This document shows, one piece after another, positions 23,995-34,900 of a stretch of DNA of 64,000 bases. The stretch covers positions 62,001-126,000 of the forward strand of contig CANLLN010000005.1 in NCBI GenBank assembly GCA_947491945.1. Reading direction: 5' to 3'. The DNA is from an uncultured Carboxylicivirga sp. (GTDB lineage Bacteria > Bacteroidota > Bacteroidia > Bacteroidales > Marinilabiliaceae). A program made the position numbers and the translations under genes. The notes under the pieces are model-generated. The model was not told the DNA's origin and did no database searches. It saw only the letters and a list, made by a program, of their open reading frames with translations. The stretch's first letter is position 1. Each line of letters begins with the position of its first letter.

Positions 23995-25593
23995 ATGCTT
24001 AAAAAGTATATCGCCATGATCGCCCTGCTCCTCGGTGGTCATTATTTAGTGGGACAATCCTATAGTCATTACGAAGACCCTTACTACTCGCCGTTCGAAA
24101 GATATGTGTACCAGCCCGGCACTAATTTTCATACGGCCATACGTCAGTATCGCATGGATCAGCTTAATAAACTGGTTAACACCGACTCCGTTCTTTACAA
24201 TGGACTGCGCATACCACAGGGCAAACTAAACTTCTGGAAGCGCATCTTTCATGATGACCTACTGAAACTGGATAAAGATGATGTTACCATTGTTGTCAAC
24301 CCCATTTTTAACTTTGAAGCGGGTCGCGAGAATAGTGAGGGCATCACTACCTGGACCAACTCACGCGGACTTTTCATCAAGGGGAACATTGGCAGGCACC
24401 TGCATTTTTACACTGATTTTGTTGAGAGCCAAGCCGTGGCACCCAACTACATCCGACACTTTGCCGAAGAAAGCAATATGATGCCCGGACAGGGGCAACG
24501 CAAAGACTTTGGCAGCAATGGCCATGATTATGCACAGGCCACCGGATACATCAGCTTTAACTTTGCTAAATATTTCAATTTTCAGCTGGGTAACGGCAAA
24601 CATTTTATCGGCGACGGACACCGATCACTCCTCCTGTCTGATGGCGCCTTTTCCTATCCTTACATAAAATTCACGGCCGACTTTTGGAATATCAAGTACA
24701 TGATTATGTGGAACAAGATGCTGGAATACGACCAGGACAAAGCCAATCAGGACTACCGCTTCGATGGGCGCTATGGCGTATTTCAGTATCTGGACTGGAA
24801 CTTCACAAAACGTTTCAGCATGGGTTTTTATGCCAATGTGGTATATGCCGAGCAGGACACAAGCGGGCATCGCGGCTTTGACATACACTACCTTAACCCG
24901 GTTACCTTCTTCCGCCCCGTGGAGTACAACCTGGGCTCGCCCGATAACGTGACCATGGGACTTAACGCCCGTTACATATTATCCAAAGACCTTACGCTAT
25001 ACGGACAGTTTGTATTGGGTGAGTTTAAGTTTGATGAAGTATTCAGCGGTAATAAATGGTGGGCCAATAAGCATGGTTTTCAGCTGGGCGCCCGCACCTT
25101 CAACCTGTTTGGCATAAACAAATTAGATGTACAGCTCGAATATAATCAGGTACGCCCCTACACCTACTCCCACTACACAAGCATTTATTCATACAGCCAC
25201 TTGAATCAACCTATGGCACACGTGCTTGGCGCTAACTTCCGCGAAGGCTTAGCCATTTTTAAGTACCGCAAAAATCGTTGGCTTTTTAAAGCTGAACTGA
25301 TGGCCACTCAATATGGAAAAGACAAAGGCGATGGCATTAGCTGGGGTAAAGATGTAACCATGCCCAACACACAGCGCCCCTACGACTATGGTCATACCAT
25401 TGGGCAGGGCCTTAAAACAAATGTGTACAATGCCGATGTAAACGTGTCTTTCCTTATCAACCCACGTAACATGTTTAATATAGTGGCGGGCGCGCGCATT
25501 CGTAAGCTCAAGAATGATAAAGAGGCGGTGGATACTCAACACCTGTATTTTGGGGTGCGAACCTCGCTAAAAAGCTTGTATTATAATTTTTAG
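23995..25593 (+). CDS. Outer-membrane beta-barrel protein, Wzi/RemB-like
   Basis: This 532-residue protein starts with a signal peptide (MLKKYIAMIALLLGGHYLVGQ). Its body is rich in aromatic-alternating strands (LTLYGQFVLGEFKFDEV, LDVQLEYNQVRPYTYSHY, HLYFGVRTSLKSLYYNF) and ends in a C-terminal aromatic residue, as outer-membrane barrels do. The motif NFHTAIRQY near residue 46 and the overall layout resemble Bacteroidota proteins annotated as gliding motility RemB or capsule assembly Wzi. The proposed role is surface anchoring of an exopolysaccharide, or an adhesion/motility function. It is transcribed alone; a promoter-like TATATTCG lies at 23967-23974. Confidence 0.65.
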   Translation: MLKKYIAMIALLLGGHYLVGQSYSHYEDPYYSPFERYVYQPGTNFHTAIRQYRMDQLNKLVNTDSVLYNGLRIPQGKLNFWKRIFHDDLLKLDKDDVTIVVNPIFNFEAGRENSEGITTWTNSRGLFIKGNIGRHLHFYTDFVESQAVAPNYIRHFAEESNMMPGQGQRKDFGSNGHDYAQATGYISFNFAKYFNFQLGNGKHFIGDGHRSLLLSDGAFSYPYIKFTADFWNIKYMIMWNKMLEYDQDKANQDYRFDGRYGVFQYLDWNFTKRFSMGFYANVVYAEQDTSGHRGFDIHYLNPVTFFRPVEYNLGSPDNVTMGLNARYILSKDLTLYGQFVLGEFKFDEVFSGNKWWANKHGFQLGARTFNLFGINKLDVQLEYNQVRPYTYSHYTSIYSYSHLNQPMAHVLGANFREGLAIFKYRKNRWLFKAELMATQYGKDKGDGISWGKDVTMPNTQRPYDYGHTIGQGLKTNVYNADVNVSFLINPRNMFNIVAGARIRKLKNDKEAVDTQHLYFGVRTSLKSLYYNF

Positions 25594-25668
25594 AAAACTA
25601 TAATAGGATTGCATCTATATTGACACATTACTTACAAAGCATGTGATCGTCATTTCTTAATGAAAAAT

Positions 25669-25722
25669 AAACAAGGATCGCATCTTTAAAGCGTATTGCT
25701 TATAAAGATGCGATCCTTGTTT
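25669..25722. terminator. Bidirectional terminator with GGATCGCATCT core
   Basis: A perfect 20-bp stem, AAACAAGGATCGCATCTTTA (25669-25688) with its exact complement at 25703-25722, has a 14-base loop. It lies between the convergent Wzi/RemB-like gene and aspS. It belongs to the same GGATCGCATCT family as the hairpin at 19384. Confidence 0.8.
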
Positions 25723-25729
25723 TTAATAG

Positions 25730-25759
25730 AAATGGGGCACCTGAACAGATGCCCCATTT
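25730..25759 (-). terminator. Second hairpin past the end of aspS
   Basis: The 10-bp stem AAATGGGGCA/TGCCCCATTT has a ten-base loop and lies 17 bases beyond the aspS stop. It lacks a strong T tract on the minus strand, but the 20-bp hairpin follows immediately. Confidence 0.6.
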
Positions 25760-25776
25760 CCTTTGAGAATATATAT

Positions 25777-27540
25777 TTATTGTTCTTTCTCTTTCATATT
25801 CAATGCGATTTGCAGATCATCGAGCTGCTCCACTGCCACCGGCGATGGCGAATCAATCATCACGTCGCGTCCCGAATTATTCTTTGGGAAAGCAATCACA
25901 TCGCGGATGGAGTCCAAACCGGCAAATAAAGATACCAATCGGTCGAAACCAAAGGCCACACCACCGTGGGGAGGCGCTCCGTATTTAAAGGCATTCATTA
26001 GGAAACCAAACTGACTCTCTGCCTCTTCCTCGGTGAAGCCCAGTAATTTAAACATCTTCTGCTGTAGCTCATCGTTAAAGATACGCACTGATCCACCACC
26101 AATCTCAACACCGTTAATTACCAGGTCATAAGCATTGGCACGTACCTCTCCAGGTGCCGTATCCAACTTGTCCATGTCCTCTTGCTTGGGCGACGTAAAC
26201 GGATGATGCATGGCGTAGAAACGTTCTGTATCCTCATCCCACTCCAATAAGGGGAAATCAACCACCCAAAGGGGCGAGAATTTATTCTTATCGCGCAAGC
26301 CCATTTGACTACCCATCTCCAAACGCAGCTCGCACAGTGCGTTCAGTGTTTTATTAAGGGCACCGGCCAATATCAGTACCAAATCCCCATCCTTGGCATT
26401 GAATTGCTCACCCAGCGTCTTCAGTTCCTCAGGCGAGAAAAACTTATCGATGGATGACTTAACAGAGCCATCGGCATTGTATTTAATATAGATAAGACCA
26501 CCGGCCCCAATCTGCGGCTTTTTAACAAAATCAGTTAGCTTATCCAGCTGCTTACGCGTGTAAGACGCACATCCTTCAGCACAGATACCCCCAACATACT
26601 CAGCTTCGCTAAACAGCTTAAAAGACGAGTCTTTAACCGTGTTGGTAATATCCACAAACTTCATATCAAAACGCGTATCGGGCTTATCCGATCCGTAGTA
26701 TTTCATGGCATCGGCGTATGACAAGCGCGGGAATTCACCCTTAATATCCACCTTCTTGATGGTTTTGAAAAGATGCTTGGTCATGCCCTCAAAAGTATTA
26801 AGGATATCTTCCTGCTCCACAAATGACATCTCGCAGTCTATCTGTGTAAATTCAGGCTGACGATCGGCACGCAAATCCTCATCGCGGAAGCATTTCACAA
26901 TCTGAAAATAACGATCAAATCCACTGACCATCAACAGTTGCTTAAACACTTGAGGCGACTGCGGCAATGCATAGAATTGCCCTGGGTTCATACGCGAGGG
27001 CACAATAAAGTCGCGGGCTCCTTCGGGCGTAGACTTAATTAATACAGGCGTCTCTGTCTCAATAAAATCCTCATTATTCAGATAGTTACGCACCTCAAAG
27101 CCAATCTTATGACGCAGTATCAGATTCTCGCGCACCGGGTTACGACGCAAGTCGAGGTAACGATATTTCATGCGCAGCTCATCTCCACCATCCGTCTCAT
27201 CCTCAATGGTAAACGGCGGCAACTCCGATGCATTTAAAATAGACAGCTCATCTACGAGTATTTCAATATCACCCGTTGGCATCTTACTATTCTTGTTGCT
27301 GCGTTCGGCAACCTGCCCTTTTACCTGTATCACATACTCGCGGCCCAGCTCAGCAGTTTGTTCGCAAAGTGCCTTATGTGTTTCTTCGTTAAATACCAGC
27401 TGGGTGATTCCATATCGGTCTCTCAGGTCGATGAAGGTCATGCCTCCCAGGTTTCTTATTTTTTGCACCCAGCCACTCAGCGTAACGCTCTGACTGATAT
27501 GCTCACTTCTTAATTCTCCGCACGTATGTGTCCTATACAT
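25777..27540 (-). CDS. aspS: Aspartate--tRNA ligase
   Basis: This 587-residue bacterial-type AspRS charges tRNA-Asp. The N-terminal OB-fold anticodon-binding domain (about 1-105) contains [20 protein letters not shown]. Class II motif 2 is visible as [19 protein letters not shown], and the C-terminal motif 3 region includes [20 protein letters not shown] insert domain lies between about 285 and 420, as expected for bacterial AspRS. It is a single gene with a promoter TACATTTG 31-38 bases upstream and hairpin terminators downstream. Whether it is discriminating or also charges tRNA-Asn cannot be told here. Confidence 0.97.
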   Translation of the reverse strand: MYRTHTCGELRSEHISQSVTLSGWVQKIRNLGGMTFIDLRDRYGITQLVFNEETHKALCEQTAELGREYVIQVKGQVAERSNKNSKMPTGDIEILVDELSILNASELPPFTIEDETDGGDELRMKYRYLDLRRNPVRENLILRHKIGFEVRNYLNNEDFIETETPVLIKSTPEGARDFIVPSRMNPGQFYALPQSPQVFKQLLMVSGFDRYFQIVKCFRDEDLRADRQPEFTQIDCEMSFVEQEDILNTFEGMTKHLFKTIKKVDIKGEFPRLSYADAMKYYGSDKPDTRFDMKFVDITNTVKDSSFKLFSEAEYVGGICAEGCASYTRKQLDKLTDFVKKPQIGAGGLIYIKYNADGSVKSSIDKFFSPEELKTLGEQFNAKDGDLVLILAGALNKTLNALCELRLEMGSQMGLRDKNKFSPLWVVDFPLLEWDEDTERFYAMHHPFTSPKQEDMDKLDTAPGEVRANAYDLVINGVEIGGGSVRIFNDELQQKMFKLLGFTEEEAESQFGFLMNAFKYGAPPHGGVAFGFDRLVSLFAGLDSIRDVIAFPKNNSGRDVMIDSPSPVAVEQLDDLQIALNMKEKEQ

Positions 27541-27570
27541 TGTAATTAGCTATTTATCGTTGCCAGTTGG

Positions 27571-27578
27571 CAAATGTA
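27571..27578 (-). promoter_or_regulatory. Promoter -7 element for aspS
   Basis: Read on the minus strand the site is TACATTTG, a perfect TAnnTTTG match. The predicted start is near 27565, leaving a leader of about 25 nt. Confidence 0.5.
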
Positions 27579-27602
27579 TGCAACGATATTGACGTTTAAA
27601 AT

Positions 27603-27610
27603 TATCTTTG
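27603..27610 (+). promoter_or_regulatory. Promoter -7 element for tadA
   Basis: TATCTTTG is a perfect TAnnTTTG match pointing toward tadA and lying back to back with the aspS promoter. It predicts a leader of about 110 nt, in which I see no clear structure. Confidence 0.5.
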
Positions 27611-27729
27611 CGAAAATAGTAAGAAAAGTATTTAAAAAAGGTGTGTAATGCTTAGAAATTTGCATTTTAATACCCCTTAATCCACCGTGATTTTTGTCAA
27701 CTAAATCAGCAACTACTTAAATAATAAGC

Positions 27730-28176
27730 ATGGGTGAAATAAATTTTTCTGACCAGTATTTTATGAAGCAGGCCTACACCGAAGCACAAAAGGCCGAAGA
27801 GAAAAACGAAGTGCCGGTAGGTGCTGTGGTAGTGTGCCGGAATCAGATTATCGCACGGGCTCATAACCTCACCGAAACGCTCAACGATGTAACGGCCCAT
27901 GCCGAGATGCTGGCCATCACGTCTGCTGCTGAGCACTTAGGCGGAAAATACCTGAACGAATGCACCCTGTATGTCACCCTGGAGCCCTGTGTAATGTGTG
28001 CCGGGGCGCTTAACTGGTCGCAGATAAGTCGTATTGTCTATGGTGCACCGGATGAAAAACGTGGCTTTGCACGCTGCGAACCACCACTGCTGCATCCCCG
28101 CACGGAAGTGTCATCAGGTATAATGAAGGACGAGTGTCAGGCCATCATTAAGGATTTTTTCCGGCAAAAAAGATGA
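27730..28176 (+). CDS. tadA: tRNA-adenosine (A34) deaminase
   Basis: TadA converts A34 to inosine in the tRNA-Arg(ACG) anticodon. This 148-residue cytidine/deoxycytidylate-deaminase-fold protein has the zinc site intact: H57 and E59 in TAHAEMLAI, and C87 and C90 in LEPCVMCAGAL. The NxVPVGAVVV stretch near residue 27 is typical. It is of normal length and stands alone between divergent aspS and a CheY-like gene. A general nucleoside deaminase is a less likely alternative. Confidence 0.92.
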   Translation: MGEINFSDQYFMKQAYTEAQKAEEKNEVPVGAVVVCRNQIIARAHNLTETLNDVTAHAEMLAITSAAEHLGGKYLNECTLYVTLEPCVMCAGALNWSQISRIVYGAPDEKRGFARCEPPLLHPRTEVSSGIMKDECQAIIKDFFRQKR

Positions 28177-28334
28177 ACTATCATCAAAAAGTCAAGCACA
28201 AAGCCTATTATGGCCGATAATTATGACTAATAATTGATTTCTCAGGATAAACTCAACGTTTTTGAGGATTAAAAAAAATCCGCCATCCACCTATATATCA
28301 ATTCATTACATTATTAGCCAAGGGGTTTATTCCG

Positions 28335-28342
28335 TATCTTTA
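28335..28342 (+). promoter_or_regulatory. Promoter -7 element for the CheY-like gene
   Basis: TATCTTTA matches TAnnTTTG except for the last base. It lies 28 bases before the ATG at 28370 and favours that start over the upstream in-frame codons from 28262. Confidence 0.4.
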
Positions 28343-28369
28343 CGTTGGAAACCTTTCAAACGTATAATA

Positions 28370-28726
28370 ATGAAAAAAATATTGATTGTAGACGATGCAG
28401 CAGACAGCCGTTTAATTTTAAAAGGAATGTTAAAAAACTATGATGTGGAGGTATGTGAGGCCAACGACGGCATTGAGGGATGGAAGAAGATTGTCGCCGA
28501 GCAACCCGATCTCATATTGCTGGATCTGCACATGCCCCATAAAGATGGCTTTTCTATACTGGAGGACCTGGAGGAAGAATGGATGGGCATCCCTGTGGTG
28601 GTGGTATCGGGCGATACCGAGGACGAAACCATCAACGCCTGTGAGTACTTTGGTGCCAAAGCATTTCTAAAAAAGCCACTGGTGCTGGAGGAGTTCAAAG
28701 AAGCCATTAAGGTTTTACCACTATAG
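28370..28726 (+). CDS. CheY-like single-domain response regulator
   Basis: This 118-residue stand-alone receiver domain has acidic pocket DD (8-9), phospho-acceptor D52 in LILLDLHMP, S80 in VVVSGD and K101 in AKAFLKKP. No output domain is present, so it probably acts by protein contact, in a phosphorelay or on another regulator. No histidine kinase is adjacent; the orphan sensor kinase at 11-13 kb is a possible but unproven partner. ATG 28370 begins exactly at the first beta strand (MKKILIVDD). It is followed by a palindromic TAGCT repeat region. Confidence 0.9.
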   Translation: MKKILIVDDAADSRLILKGMLKNYDVEVCEANDGIEGWKKIVAEQPDLILLDLHMPHKDGFSILEDLEEEWMGIPVVVVSGDTEDETINACEYFGAKAFLKKPLVLEEFKEAIKVLPL

Positions 28727-28738
28727 AGGTTGTTGCTA

Positions 28739-28806
28739 GGTGTTAGCTGTTAGCTACTAGCTCTTTGGTATTAGCTGCTAGTTATTAGGAACTAACGCCT
28801 AACACC
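28739..28806. repeat. TAGCT-type inverted repeat
   Basis: The arms GGTGTTAG (28739-28746) and CTAACACC (28799-28806) flank a core packed with TTAGCTGTTAGCTACTAGC-like words. A shorter relative with the same GGTGTTAG/CTAACACC arms lies at 38896-38921. Similar TAGCT words occur at 6769, 17426, 19360 and 37630. Confidence 0.55.
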
Positions 28807-28921
28807 CATAAACCACAGACTATATAGATTGCTTCCCTGCGTGAAGCTTTAATATTGATTGTATTAATAGATAGCAGGCCTACGAGGCTGTGCATCGCGC
28901 TTCGATAACATTTGCATCAAT

Positions 28922-28954
28922 AAAAAATCCCGACTGTTATAGCCGGGATTTTTT
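28922..28954 (-). terminator. Terminator of the giant secreted protein gene
   Basis: The 11-bp stem AAAAAATCCCG/CGGGATTTTTT lies 19 bases past the stop codon on the minus strand and is symmetrical, so it can also stop plus-strand transcription. Confidence 0.85.
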
Positions 28955-28972
28955 ATTCATCGCATCTCAATG

Positions 28973-31900
28973 TTATTGTATCATCACCTTCTGCTGATAA
29001 CTATCTGTGTCGCTGTTAACTTTTACAATGTAGATAGCCGGCTTAAGGTTCAATGGTTGGGTAAAGACATCACCCCTAAAGGCTTCACTCATTACCAGGG
29101 CACCCGATACGGTGTAAACACTTACCTGCTTCTCGGGGCTATCCCATCCACAGTTCACCACCAGCTTAGCGCCTTCCTCCACATACACCGCCACAGACGA
29201 TGCATCATCATGATCCTCAATATCGGTGGGCACTTCCACCTCGGCAGTTTTAAAATGCAGCACGAAGCGATCCTCGTACGTTCCCTTCTCAGTATTAAAG
29301 GTATAAACAGTCTCTGCTTTCATGGTGGTCATCACACCAGTGTGACGGTCTTCCAGCACCAGCTCATAATCTTCGGTCAAAGTCTCAAGACCTTTAATGT
29401 ATAAATGATGCTCTCCAGCCTTGCTCCAGATACCCAGTGGCTGACTGAACTCACCGCTTAGCTCAGGCAGCACATTAATCACCGCCCGCTCATCATCCAC
29501 CAAAGAATAAAGGTAGCTCATTGGGTTGTTTTCAAAACGCTGCTTTGAATCCAAGCGCGTAAAAGCCACATCACCATCGGGACGCAGGGCAATCACCGCC
29601 TCGTCGGCCTCGCCGCTCTCATTGCGCAGCTGCAAACGCAACACGTTCTGCTCACCTGCCGATGCGGACTTGAGCGATGACTTGTTGGGATCGTGCATAC
29701 GGTTAGCTGCTTTCATGTAAACCGGCTCTCCGCCTTTTCCTGCTTCTGTTTGAATATAGAAAGCCTGGTTGGGGGCCAGTATGCCATTAAAATTGTTCTT
29801 GGGCGATGCAATTTTACTATCCACATTATAGGTATGGAAAAACTTATCGCTGTTGCGGGTTGACTCAGTGACATAAACCGTACCGGCAGTGTTTACAAAA
29901 TCAGCAGGATCCGCATCCTTTAAGGAATAGTATGCCGGGTACGGATTGGCCATAATCTGCCAGTCGTAAGTGGCACTTTCCTGCAAAGGACGTGAATACC
30001 CAGCTTCATTATTAAGCTTACCCGTATGCACCACCTCAGCCTTTGGATCGCGCACCTTAAAAAGATAACCCTTTAACTCATTTTGATCCTCCAAAGGATA
30101 GCTCGCTACCTCATTGGATATTTTGCGGAATGTTTTGTCATCCAGCAGATCATAGAGCACGTAGTCGTTATTCTGTGGGTCACGAATCTTTTCATAACTG
30201 CTCATCAAAGGATTGGTAATCCCATGACCGATGAACCACCAGCGGATATTGTCGTAAGTCCACTTAAAAGTGATATCACCAACCACATTGGCATTTGCCG
30301 GAACAGCATCAACGTTTGCCTTGGTAATTAAGGAAGCCGGCTGTTTGTTGGTATTTAACACGAGCATATATCCATATGTGGTCAGTTTTCCGTTAACCGT
30401 TAATTGCCCACCCGGGTAAATTTTAAGGCTGTCGCTATGATTAATCGTTAATTCATTCACCTGTGCCACCTGAGTCGTATTTTTTATATACGGTGCTGTA
30501 CCACTCTGTGCAATAGTCACAATCGAACTGGCATCCGGCACTTTATTATCGCTCCAATTAGAGGCATTAAACCAGTCGCCATCAGCACCGCCTGTCCATG
30601 TGGCTAAAGGAATGCTAATCGTGCCAAAAGTCAGGTACCTGCTTGTACCGCCGGAAAAACTCAAGGCATTGGTAAAGCTTACATTTTTGTCCGTTGTATT
30701 AATTGAATAGGGGTTAAGTGGCCGGTCTATTTGTTCCCAACTGTTATTCCAGTTAACCACCCTAAAGTTAGCATCGGGCGTTACTCCACTTGCATCATCC
30801 CAACGCAGCGTCATATTTGCGGCGCTACCTGTATTGGGTGCAATTACCTGCCAGTATTCGTTATGACTAACAAATTCAAGGGGTGAAGTTTTGATATCAG
30901 GATCTTTACCATCAGCCAAAGGGTTGGCATTTCGGTAACGCACGCCCCAAACTCCGCCTGAATTAGCATCCACACTCAGCTCCGTCCGGGCACAGCGAGC
31001 TGCATCACCAACAGGGAAAACAAAACTTTGATCATTATTAATCCATTTCCTCAACGGACCTTCCACGTAACTTGTGGCCCCACCTCCAATAACGGCAGAA
31101 GTTGATGTATTAGTAATGGTTAAGCTACCACCGGATTTGGTGCTTAATACCCCATTATCTAAATTCAACACATTCGACACCTCCATATTATTCAACAAAG
31201 TAACACCGGTTGAATTCTTGATGGTAAGATCATACAGAGCTCCTCCGCCTGCCGTTGTAAAATCAACTGTTCCACTTACTGTTTGATGTGAAGCACCATT
31301 CAATATCAGCAAACCACTGCGCCCATTGTAACTACCTCCACTGAAGCTTATATCTCCGGAGACGTAAAGGGCTTTATTATGTTCGTTAATTACAGCGGGA
31401 CCATTCAGTGTCCAATCACCCAGTAGTTGCAAATCCTGTTGCGCGAACCTTCGTGTTCCACTTCCACTAAACACCAGATTATTCACCGCCGTAATTTCAC
31501 CCAATATCTCATAATCCGTATTCGTTCCGGCAAATTCCAGTGTTCCGCCGCTAGCTGAGAAAAACTCATCATAAACACCGGCAGGAATATCACCGGATTG
31601 AACCTTGATGGTCCCTGTTCCAGAGACGGCTCCCAGTCGGTGACCAAAAGTGTTTCCTGTAATTATTATCCCGTTTGCTGCTATATCTGTTCTGTAGGCA
31701 GCCATAAAATTAGCATTCATGACCACAGGCCTGTCGATATATGCCAGGCTGCCTCTGGGGCCACCATTCGGTCCCTCGCCTTGCATATCAATATCACCGG
31801 TGGCTGGATTGTATGGTTTCCAGGTAGTTTTTTCGTCCCAATGACCATTATCAGTCACAGTAATATAAGCTGCTAACTGATCGGGAATGGCATCATCCTC

Positions 31901-34900
31901 ATCACTACTTTGATCATCGCCAGCCACTCCGGCGGTATAATCCCCATCTATTTCGTTATCATCAACTCTTGCGCCATTTTTCCCAAACACAAAGGTCAAT
32001 TCAGTCGTTGATTCATCAAAATAATCTGCATCTTCAAACTTGTTCCATTCAACCTCACCCAGCAAAATACGGGCGGTTATATAATCACCGGGCCTGTTTC
32101 CATCCGATACCCAAACATCTGTGGCATAGCCCTGCATCACAAAATCCGCTTCAAACTCATTAATCCCCTCTGCATCAAGCGTCCAGTTATACTGCAGAAC
32201 ATTTTCAACATCATTAAAGGCTGTTACGGGACGATTCACAATGGCTGATACCGGCTCATCGGCTGCTTTCACCAGGATCGAACCTGTATTATTTCCATTA
32301 TTATACACATTAGCAGTGACGGGGGTATACTTTCCTAATGAGCCAATGGGATAAATAAAGTTGTAAGTACTTCCGGACACTTTTGGAAAAACCTTTTTAA
32401 TTCCATTATCAGTAAATGATAAGTTTGTCTGAATCATATTGGAATTAGAAAAGGGGTTAACCGCCTCAATAATGGCATTTTCACCAAAAACCAACAGATT
32501 GCATCCAATATCAAAAACACCATCCACCATTACCAGCTTATCGGTAAATCCAATTTCCCTAGATTGTGTGGGCAACACCACGCCTTTGTTATTGTCAATA
32601 GTCAATCGACCAAACATCCCTGTACCCGATAGTTCCTGAATATCGGCGGTACCATTCATCACGATACCCCAGCTGGCATCACTACTTAAAGTAGTAGCGT
32701 TATTCACAACATTACCCTGCACGTTCAGGTTGTTTGCACCAGTGCTTAAAGTGCCTGACAAGAGACTTAAACTATTAGCCACATCAATGGTAGAGGCCAA
32801 ATTAAGGGTGTTGGCTGTAGTCCGTTTTACAAGATTGTAAAAAGTGGTTATACCCGTAATGGTTTGATCGTTGGTACCATCAAAATAAGTGGTATTGTTA
32901 TTTGCAGTATAGGTTCCGGCATTGGTAAAGTCACCCTTTATGCTCACATCCAATCCCGCTGCATCCAGCTCAGCACCAGCTCCAATGGTCAGACTCTCCT
33001 GCAAGCTAAGCGGCACCACCATAAGCGTTGCCTTGGGAGCATTGTGCGCATTGATCACTAAATTATTAAAAGGCTTCGCGGCATAGATCCCTACTTCCTG
33101 ATTGGCCGGCGTATTCGTATCGCTGCCAATCACGAAACCACTGCCGGTGCCCAAGGTCGCTGTTCCCGGATCGAAGCAAAGACTGCGGTAACCAGCACCA
33201 TGGCCGCGAGCGATAGTTATTTTTGCACCGGCTGCCTGGGTAAAGGAACTACCGGCACCCATAATTTCGAATAAACCGCGAGAAGTATTCCCGGCTTCGT
33301 TCATCCCAACAATCACTGTATCGCTTGCTGCATTTTGACTAAAGCTTAACAAGCCCACATCGGTTTTTAATGAACGGCGTATTTGTGAGCCCACATAGAG
33401 TTGAGAATTATTACCAATCCAAATGGAGGCATCGCCCGACGATGAATACTCGATGTAGTTATCGGTGAAACTATTGGATCCCTGGTTACAATTGACAGTT
33501 CCATTATTATCAACAATCAACGATCCATCTAACCAGATACCGGTATTGGAGGCATCACCACCCACTTTTACCGTGGCACCATCCACCTTTAGGGTAGTTC
33601 CGGAGGGAATAAGGAAATCGTTACCACCGGTGGTTAAGTTGATGTTGATATTACTGCTTTGCAAGTGACATTCACCGGATGTCAAAATTAAGTTTTTTAC
33701 CGGATCACTGGCATCTTCCGGAAGCGTAAAACCTTTTTGAAAAAGCACATTTTGACCAAGCGGTTTATTGATTTCAATTTTATAGAATTCACTTTTTTCA
33801 TTGGTTGCACCAGCCTTATCAAAAATTGCCGATTGTAAACCATTAAAGTGCACAATGGCACCAGCATCTGCTTCTGCCAATTGAATAGAGCCTGTTCCCT
33901 GCACAATATTGCCATTTAAGTTTACATGATGCTCAACCGTTGTGCCTGCTGCCACGTTAAAGGTACCTGTTCCACTAAAAGTAAGGTTGCCATCAATATC
34001 CATTATCCGTGACTTACCGGTTGGTAAGGTTAAGGTTCCGGTATTGATGTCAACATCACCACTAATCGATACGTCACCATTGGCATCTCCACTAATATTA
34101 AAGGTGGCATCATCGACAAAGAGGTTGCCATTAATTGTTAAGTCAATATCTCCGGTGGTCTTTGTTCCTGTACCTGTGATGTGGAGGTTGGGGTAAACCT
34201 CCTGACTTGATGGTAGAGTAGTAATGTCAGTAGAACCATAATATTCAAAAATAGCCGTTCCTGAAGAAACAAAATTACCATAGTCCGCATCCGGGATAGT
34301 TCCGGTTGCAGTTCGGAAAGTGCCATCTCCTTTAATGATTATAAAATTATGCCCGGTAGTAGTGCCAATATCTAAAGTTCCTCCTGCTTTAATTTCAATT
34401 TGCGCGGCACTTCGTCCATCTACATTTGTCGATACCTTATGACCACTTTCTATAATGACAATATCATTTATTCCGGGCGTTGCATCATGCGACCATGTAC
34501 TATTTGAATCCCAGTTACCAGTATTAACACTATAAAAACTCCTGACATTGACAAATGGATTATAACCAGTAGAATTACCTTCTACAGCAGCTGTAAATTC
34601 ACCCCCAATATAACCACCTGCATTAGCAAACTCGAGACGACTGATTTTTCGATTTCCCCGAGCATGTTCAAACCATTCCCCTTTGTTTTGCCGATAAAAA
34701 TAAAATTTTCTCCAAGGTCCCGCGTCCACTTCTTTGTAATAATCAAAAAACAAAGAAACATCACCATCAATTATATTTTCAAAACCTGTTTTAAAGGTTC
34801 GCCAATAAAAATCCAAAACACCATATAGAAAATCAGGATTAGATGCAGGATGCGCTCCTTTCACAGGTGCTACAGCAAAGGTGCCCAAAACATTCTTTGC

